DNA from: JASFJH01 sp050117725
GTDB taxonomy: Bacteria > Pseudomonadota > Gammaproteobacteria > AKS1
Reading direction: 5' to 3'
Length of the DNA: 11,334 nt
Assembly (NCBI GenBank): GCA_050117725.1
Contig: JASFME010000053.1
Span: 1 to 11,334, forward strand
Made by a program: the position numbers and the translations under genes. The notes below the pieces were generated by a model, which ran no database searches, was not told the origin of the DNA, and saw only the letters and a list, made by a program, of their open reading frames with translations. Shown in pieces: positions 6,205 to 11,334 of this stretch. The number at the start of each line of letters is the position of its first letter. The stretch's first letter is position 1.

Positions 6205-6223
6205 ACATACTATAATAGTATGT
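6205..6223. promoter_or_regulatory. Perfect 8-3-8 inverted repeat with central TATAAT; probable operator
   Basis: ACATACTA (6205-6212) and TAGTATGT (6216-6223) are exact inverted repeats around TAA. TATAAT spans 6211-6216 on the plus strand and TATTAT the same bases on the minus strand. The site lies in the divergent gap, 104 bases from the binding-protein ATG and 107 bases from the efflux adaptor ATG. Two-fold symmetry over a -10-like element fits a dimeric repressor site controlling one or both genes. No good -35 was found for either direction. A TTTTT directly to the right means it could also act as a weak AT-rich hairpin on the plus strand. No regulator gene is visible in the window. Confidence 0.4.
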
Positions 6224-6329
6224 TTTTCAGGGTTTACCACGTGAAACAAGGGTACAGAAAATGCTGGGAGCCACCGTGTAAAACGCCTACAATAATAAGC
6301 GCCTGTAATTATAACAAATTGATTTTATT

Positions 6330-7421
6330 ATGAATTTATTCCGTTACATCGCCGCGCCGGGCATCGCCTGCCTGCTCGCGATACTGACCGCCTGCGACGA
6401 TCAGCCGCCTGTCGCCGGTACGCAGCAAAAGGCGCGCCCGACACAACTCGTGGAGGCCGGCACGGTCAGCCAGCAATCCCTCGCGCCCGATAGCCGTCTG
6501 AGCGGCACCCTGCAGGCTTACAGTACAGTCCGGATCTTCAACCAGGAAGAGGGCGCGATTACCACAATCGCGGTGCATGAAGGTGATCCTGTCAAGCAGG
6601 GCAATATCATCCTGCGCATGGATGACAAGTTGTTGCAGGCCGAACTGAACAAGGCTATCGCCACACGCAAACAGGCCGCGCAGGATGTCAGCCGCCTGAC
6701 CCGGCTGCGCAAGCGCAAACTCATTGCCGAAGAAGAGATGCTGCGCGCCACTACGGCACTGGATGTCGCAAAGGCCGAGGAATTATCACTCGCCACCCGA
6801 CTCGGCTATAGCCGTATCCATGCGCCGATCAATGGCCTGATCAGTAAGCGTCTTGTCGAACCCGGCGATGTCGTGCCGAAATACACCCACCTGTTGACCA
6901 TTATCGATACGAGCAAATTGCTCACCGAGGTCGCCGTATCAGAATTACTCATGCCCGGCTTGCAGATTGATGACCCGGTTGAAATTCAAATCGATGCTCT
7001 CGGCAAGCAAACCTTTATGGGACGCATCCTGCGCATCCACCCGGCACTGGATGCCGCCACGCGGCGCGGCAAGATCGAGGTGATCCTCGATGATCCGCCT
7101 GTTGACGCACAGCCTGGCCAGTTATGCCGTGTCAGCTTGCGCGGCAAGCTGCGGCAACGCAACACGATCCCGTATAACGCCTTGCGCCGCGATAACGAGG
7201 GCGAGTTTGTATATGTCATTGACGCTGATAGCAGGGCGCAACGGCGTGCCGTGCAAACCGGCTTACGCTTTACTGACCGGGTCGAGGTCCTGCACGGCCT
7301 TGCCGAAAATGAGCGCGTCATCGTGCGCGGCTTTCTCGGTCTGAAGCCGGGCAAAAAAGTACGTACCGCAGCGCAACAGGCTGCAAACAAACCTGGCGCA
7401 TCGCACAACACCGATGATTGA
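6330..7421 (+). CDS. RND efflux periplasmic adaptor lipoprotein (HlyD/AcrA family)
   Basis: This 363-residue membrane-fusion protein links an RND pump to an outer-membrane channel. The N-terminus is a lipoprotein signal with lipobox LTAC and lipidated Cys22. Asp23-Asp24 follow, and Asp at +2 normally keeps a lipoprotein on the inner membrane, as expected for an adaptor. Residues about 64-100 are the first lipoyl half (EGAITTIAVHEGDPVKQG), about 100-157 the alpha-helical hairpin, and about 158-192 the second lipoyl half (YSRIHAPINGLISKRLVEPG). The beta-barrel (about 195-272) and membrane-proximal domain (about 275-345) follow. The tail is polar. The ATG at 6330 has no recognisable SD: its leader is AT-rich, and no other in-frame start preserves the signal. 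The gene stops 2 bases before the pump's ATG, so the two are an operon. Substrate is not predictable from the adaptor. Confidence 0.92.
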   Translation: MNLFRYIAAPGIACLLAILTACDDQPPVAGTQQKARPTQLVEAGTVSQQSLAPDSRLSGTLQAYSTVRIFNQEEGAITTIAVHEGDPVKQGNIILRMDDKLLQAELNKAIATRKQAAQDVSRLTRLRKRKLIAEEEMLRATTALDVAKAEELSLATRLGYSRIHAPINGLISKRLVEPGDVVPKYTHLLTIIDTSKLLTEVAVSELLMPGLQIDDPVEIQIDALGKQTFMGRILRIHPALDAATRRGKIEVILDDPPVDAQPGQLCRVSLRGKLRQRNTIPYNALRRDNEGEFVYVIDADSRAQRRAVQTGLRFTDRVEVLHGLAENERVIVRGFLGLKPGKKVRTAAQQAANKPGASHNTDD

Positions 7422-7423
7422 GT

Positions 7424-10400
7424 ATGCAATTCTCCCCGCATAATATGCGTTTCCGTAGTGGCGGGCTAGCCACCTGGTCAATTCACCACCCGATCGGCGT
7501 GGTCATGATTGCACTGGCCGTGGTCGTACTCGGTGGCTTCGCGCTGGAACGGCTGGCGATTAACCTGTTACCCCACCTTATCTATCCGGAAGTACGCGTA
7601 CGCATTATTGATCCCGGCGTGCCGGCAACCGTCATGGAAGACCGCATCACGCGCCAGCTCGAAGAGCAGCTGGCCATCACCGAGGATGCGATCAGTGTAC
7701 AATCGCGTACCTCGGAGGGCCGCAGTTCGGTCGACCTGTCGTTCGAGTACGGCAAGGACATCGATATTGCCCTGCGGGATGCAAGCACGCGCCTGGACCG
7801 GGCGAAACGCTTTCTGCCCACTACCATCGACCCGCCCGTGATTTACAAGCGCGATCCATCACAGATCCCGGTTGCAGAATACGTGATCAGTTCAACCAGC
7901 ATGAACCCGGTCGAACTGCGCGACTGGGTGGATAATACGTTTTCCAAGTGGTTCCTCAATCTGCCCGGAGTGGCCGCCGTTGAAGTCGGCGGCGGTCTGG
8001 TACGCGAAGTTCATATACTGCCTGATCAAACCCGGCTGGCCGGCCTCGGTCTGAGCATGGACGATGTCATCAGCGCCCTGAAAAAAGGCAACACCGAGGT
8101 ACCGGCCGGTCGCCTGTATATGCAGCGCCAGGAATTTGCCAGCCGCACCGCGGGGCGCTTTACCCGCGTTGAAGATATCGCCAATCTGCCACTCGTGCTG
8201 CAATCCGGCGACATCGTGCGCCTGCACGAAGTTGCCGAGGTCATCGACAGCCATGAAGATGAACGTCTCATGGTACGTTACAACGATGTAGCCGGCGTCA
8301 AAATCTCTGTCCAGAAACAGCCGACGGCGAATACGGTTGCTGTCATGGATGCCGTCGTCGACCAGTTGCACTGGCTCGAACAGGAGAACCTGCTGCCCGC
8401 CGGCACTCAGATCGACATCACCTCGGATCAATCTGTCTATGTCCGTAACGCCCTGCGTAATGCCTCGACCGCAGCGATCAGTGGCGGCCTGCTGGCGATG
8501 CTGGTCGTATACCTGTTTCTCGGCAATCTGAAGCATACCCTGATCATTGGCAGCGCGATCCCGATTGCGATCATGGTGACCTTCGCGATCATGAGCATTG
8601 GTGGGCTGAGCCTGAACATCATGACCCTGGGTGGCCTGGCACTGGGCATCGGTATGCTGGTAGACAACACGATCGTCATGCTCGAGAACATCTCGCGTCA
8701 TCAGCAGATGGATAATACGGATCGCGATACCTCGGCGATTACTGCCGCCACCGAGGTTAACAGCGCGATCGTTGCCTCCACCTCAACCAACCTCGCGGCC
8801 GTATTGCCGTTCCTGTTTATCGGCGGGCTGGTTGGTCTGCTGTTCCGTGAACTGATCTTTACCATCTCGGCCGCCATTGTCGCATCCATGATAGTCGCCC
8901 TGACCCTCGTGCCGGCACTCGCCGCGCGTGCACCTGTAACCGGCGTGCATGCCATACGGATTCGCATTGACAATATCGTCAACTGGCTACGCCGACACTA
9001 TGCCAGGGCCATTCAGCAAATTCTGACGCATGCCAGTCTGCGCAACCTTCTTGTGGCAGCGTTTATTGCCGCTCTGGCCTTCAGTGGTGCGAGTATTTAT
9101 TTCAAGGCGCAGAAACAGGCATTCCTGCCGACGCTCGATGATGGCCGGGTACGTGTCAGTATCAGTGCCGACCCGGGCATCTCCTTGTCTGAAATGGAAC
9201 AGGCAGTACGCAAAATCGAAGGCCTGTTGAGCGATGATGAAGACGTCGAAGGCGTGTTCACCATTGTCGGTGGCCGGATCTTTGGCCGTTCCGAGTACGA
9301 GGCCAGTAATCAGAGCACGCTGACTGTGCAGCTTGTCTCACGAAACCAGCGCGAAGCAGGTATTAATGACTGGATCAAGGCCAGCAGTGGCAAAATCCGG
9401 AAACTGAACCTGGCCGGCTTCCGCGTCCGTATGCGCGCCTATGGTATCCGCGGCATACGCCTGGGCAGGGGTGATGATGATCTGAATATCCGTGTGCAGG
9501 GACCGGAACTTGCAACACTGGAGGAGATTGGTGACGAGATCCTGAACCGTTTACGTGGTACCACTGGCCTGGTTAACCTGAAACACTCATCGGAAGAAAT
9601 CCGTCAGGAGATATCGATCGTCGTCGATCGCATTCGTGCCGCCAGTCTTGGTCTTGATGTCGAGACCGTCGGTCGCGCGATGCGGCTCGCGCTGGAAGGT
9701 GAAGTCGTGACTGACTTTATCGATAACGATCGCAGTTACGATGTGCGCCTGCGCCTGCCACGTACCGAAACCGGCAGCCCCGATGCGCTCGGTAATATCC
9801 GCTTGTTTGCCGCCGACAAGCAGAGGCCGGCCGTATACCTGCGCGATGTTGCCAGCGTTCAATTGATCCCGACGCCGGCGCAGATACTGCGCGACCGGCA
9901 GCAACGCATCGTCGAGATCAGCGCCACCATCAGTGGCGCCACCACGGGTGAGGTCTATGCCGAAGTCAACAGGCGCCTCGCCGATCTGGCACTGCCGGAG
10001 GGATATACCTGGTACGATGCCGGCTCGTTGCAAAGCCTGCAGGAAGGCAAGCGTATATTCACTGTATTACTTGCACTCGCGCTGTTCCTCGTGTTCGTGG
10101 TCATGGCCGTGCAATATGAATCCCTGCTCAACCCGCTCGTCATCCTGCTCAGTATCCCGTTTGCCATCATCGGGGTCGCGCTTGGCCTGCAGGTCATTGG
10201 CTTGCCGATCTCGATGCCGGTCTGGCTCGGCCTGATCATGCTCGCCGGCATTGTCGTGAACAATGCAATCGTACTGGTTGAATATATCGAGCTCCTGCGC
10301 AGTGAAGGCAAGGCCATGCTGGAAGCCATCTACGAGGCCGCCCGCCTGCGCCTGCGCCCTATCCTCATGACCACGCTGACCACCGTGGTCGGCATGTTGC

Positions 10401-10552
10401 CGCTGGCACTGAATCTCGGCGAAGGCGCCGAGATGTTACAGCCGCTCGCAGTAACTATTGTTGCCGGACTGAGTTTCTCACTGCTGGTCAGCCTGTTTAT
10501 CGTTCCGGTTATTTACGCGACATTACATGGTCGCGAAGTCAGGGCTGCATGA
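7424..10552 (+). CDS. RND-family inner-membrane efflux pump
   Basis: This 1042-residue proton-driven transporter is of usual RND length. TM1 is about 23-44, followed by the first periplasmic (porter) loop about 45-335; TM2-6 run about 350-500. A helix near 540-560 leads to the second porter loop about 561-870, and the last helices lie at about 876-1034. In TM4, GMLVDNTIVMLEN keeps the proton-relay Asp (Asp414), while the second Asp of AcrB-type pumps is Asn415. In TM10, GIVVNNAIVLVEY has Asn where AcrB has its essential Lys. Both variants are common in other RND branches, so the pump is probably active but not AcrB-like. The CzcA/CusA metal-pump version of the TM4 motif is absent, so drugs, lipids or other organics are likelier than metals, with low certainty. 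The ATG at 7424, 2 bases after the adaptor stop, implies coupled translation; a TTG at 7418 is possible. No outer-membrane channel gene follows. Confidence 0.95.
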   Translation: MQFSPHNMRFRSGGLATWSIHHPIGVVMIALAVVVLGGFALERLAINLLPHLIYPEVRVRIIDPGVPATVMEDRITRQLEEQLAITEDAISVQSRTSEGRSSVDLSFEYGKDIDIALRDASTRLDRAKRFLPTTIDPPVIYKRDPSQIPVAEYVISSTSMNPVELRDWVDNTFSKWFLNLPGVAAVEVGGGLVREVHILPDQTRLAGLGLSMDDVISALKKGNTEVPAGRLYMQRQEFASRTAGRFTRVEDIANLPLVLQSGDIVRLHEVAEVIDSHEDERLMVRYNDVAGVKISVQKQPTANTVAVMDAVVDQLHWLEQENLLPAGTQIDITSDQSVYVRNALRNASTAAISGGLLAMLVVYLFLGNLKHTLIIGSAIPIAIMVTFAIMSIGGLSLNIMTLGGLALGIGMLVDNTIVMLENISRHQQMDNTDRDTSAITAATEVNSAIVASTSTNLAAVLPFLFIGGLVGLLFRELIFTISAAIVASMIVALTLVPALAARAPVTGVHAIRIRIDNIVNWLRRHYARAIQQILTHASLRNLLVAAFIAALAFSGASIYFKAQKQAFLPTLDDGRVRVSISADPGISLSEMEQAVRKIEGLLSDDEDVEGVFTIVGGRIFGRSEYEASNQSTLTVQLVSRNQREAGINDWIKASSGKIRKLNLAGFRVRMRAYGIRGIRLGRGDDDLNIRVQGPELATLEEIGDEILNRLRGTTGLVNLKHSSEEIRQEISIVVDRIRAASLGLDVETVGRAMRLALEGEVVTDFIDNDRSYDVRLRLPRTETGSPDALGNIRLFAADKQRPAVYLRDVASVQLIPTPAQILRDRQQRIVEISATISGATTGEVYAEVNRRLADLALPEGYTWYDAGSLQSLQEGKRIFTVLLALALFLVFVVMAVQYESLLNPLVILLSIPFAIIGVALGLQVIGLPISMPVWLGLIMLAGIVVNNAIVLVEYIELLRSEGKAMLEAIYEAARLRLRPILMTTLTTVVGMLPLALNLGEGAEMLQPLAVTIVAGLSFSLLVSLFIVPVIYATLHGREVRAA

Positions 10553-11334
10553 GCAACACCTGCATATGACTGGCAAACCAGAACGGTTCTTCGGTCAATA
10601 ATCCGCTCCCTGCAGCAAGCACCTCACGCGCCTGCCTGTGCAAGGCGTGCTCTTTGTCGAACAGCCGCAGGGTTTCGCCGATTAACACGGCCGAGGCTGA
10701 CGGCAACGGCGAATCGGCGAGCAAGACCTCGCCCTCGGCCAACGCCAACAGGCTATGCTGCTTGCGTCGAAAGCCGTAATCATTGAAAAACTGCTGCCAG
10801 GCCTGCTCGACGAGCGTCATCGCCAGCTGCCGATCGGCCTGTTCACCACTGAGTTCACTCCAGTGGCGCAACGCCTCGGCCATATAGGCATAGTCCGCCA
10901 GCGTCACTGCCCCCAGTGGCGCGCCCTTTTCGGTACGGGCGCGATACAACTGTTTACCGTCCCACAGTGTATTGACGAGATAATCACGGATCTGTTTTGC
11001 CGTCTGTCGCCATGTTTCACTGTCACCGAGACGGGCCGCCTCGACGAATGCGGTCAGGGCCAGGGCATTCCAGGCCGCGAGGCGTTTGTCATCACGCGGT
11101 ACCCGGCGCTTCTCCTGCAACCTGCGCAGGCTGGCGTAAATTCGTGCCCGCTGTTGCTGTAGTTGTTTGACAGGTACACCCCGTGCTGCCGCCATGTCCG
11201 CTAATGGCACTGCCGCCATGGCCAAATATCCGTCGTCCGTGACCGGACCACTGACCATCGCCCAGTGCTCGCGCACAAAGGCATAGTCGTCCGCTGACAG
11301 CTGCGCTTTCAGTTGATCATCCTGCCACAGGTAA
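10539..11334 (-). CDS. C-terminal part of a YyaL/DUF255-type protein (runs off the right edge)
   Basis: The frame is open from the right edge (first full codon 11333-11331, reading YLWQDDQLKAQL) to a TGA at 10541-10539, giving 264 residues of the C-terminal region. It matches the YyaL / spermatogenesis-associated protein 20 family, which has an N-terminal thioredoxin-like DUF255 domain (outside the window) followed by a six-hairpin alpha/alpha barrel like sugar epimerases. Family-like segments are YLWQDD near the edge, PRDDKRLAAWNALALTAF, LWDGKQLYR, LADYAYMAEAL and LPSASAVLIGETLRL. A GTG at 11276 could start a shorter product, but coding clearly continues upstream, so it is internal. The biochemical role of the family is poorly defined. 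It converges on the RND pump gene with a 14-base overlap. Confidence 0.85.
   Translation of the reverse strand, partial: YLWQDDQLKAQLSADDYAFVREHWAMVSGPVTDDGYLAMAAVPLADMAAARGVPVKQLQQQRARIYASLRRLQEKRRVPRDDKRLAAWNALALTAFVEAARLGDSETWRQTAKQIRDYLVNTLWDGKQLYRARTEKGAPLGAVTLADYAYMAEALRHWSELSGEQADRQLAMTLVEQAWQQFFNDYGFRRKQHSLLALAEGEVLLADSPLPSASAVLIGETLRLFDKEHALHRQAREVLAAGSGLLTEEPFWFASHMQVLLMQP

Noticed and set aside
6238..6243. CACGTG box near the efflux operon as a regulatory site
   Set aside because: It is only six bases; the flanking GTTT/AAAC is off-centre by one base, so there is no extended dyad.
6287..6315. Promoter for the efflux adaptor using TATAAC (6310-6315)
   Set aside because: No acceptable -35 at 16-18 bp; it would also place the transcription start only a few bases before the ATG. 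Too weak to annotate.
7892..8701. A 269-codon open frame on the minus strand inside the RND pump gene
   Set aside because: It is fully antisense to a strongly recognised coding region, its composition (rich in His, Gln, Asp) is that of a shadow frame, and it matches no domain.

Overview
The window looks like chromosomal DNA of a Gram-negative proteobacterium, most likely a gammaproteobacterium. The reasons are a tripartite RND efflux operon with a lipoprotein adaptor, a transmembrane PAS-GGDEF-EAL protein, an enzyme I-like PEP-utilising protein, a periplasmic PhnD-type binding protein, Shine-Dalgarno (SD) driven starts and moderately GC-rich codon use. The assignment is an inference from gene types, not from a marker gene. 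I see no rRNA, tRNA, CRISPR array, insertion sequence or phage gene.

Left part (1-3651). A membrane-anchored protein of unknown function runs off the left edge on the minus strand. A gap of about 450 bases follows, holding two weakly supported small cysteine-containing ORFs on the plus strand and a strong hairpin. Next, on the minus strand, is a large c-di-GMP signalling protein (periplasmic helical sensor, HAMP, PAS, GGDEF, EAL) with both catalytic motifs and the product-inhibition site intact. A 14-codon upstream ORF ends exactly on its start codon.

Middle part (3652-6329). Diverging from the c-di-GMP gene is a plus-strand gene for an enzyme I-like protein. It keeps the phosphohistidine domain and the whole PEP-binding barrel but lacks the HPr-docking helical domain of PTS enzyme I. 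It converges on a minus-strand gene for an orphan PhnD-like periplasmic binding protein, and a short bidirectional terminator lies between them. The gap before the efflux operon carries a perfect 8-3-8 inverted repeat with a TATAAT at its centre.

Right part (6330-11334). A two-gene operon encodes a lipoprotein periplasmic adaptor (HlyD/AcrA type) and an RND inner-membrane pump. No outer-membrane channel gene is present in the window. The pump gene overlaps by 14 bases, tail to tail, the end of a YyaL/DUF255-type gene that runs off the right edge.

The most unusual item is the reduced enzyme I-like protein: all of its phosphotransfer residues are present, but the usual partner-docking domain is missing, so its phosphoryl acceptor is unknown. 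It is head to head with the c-di-GMP gene. The rest reads as ordinary envelope, efflux and signalling genes with some interesting small regulatory features.
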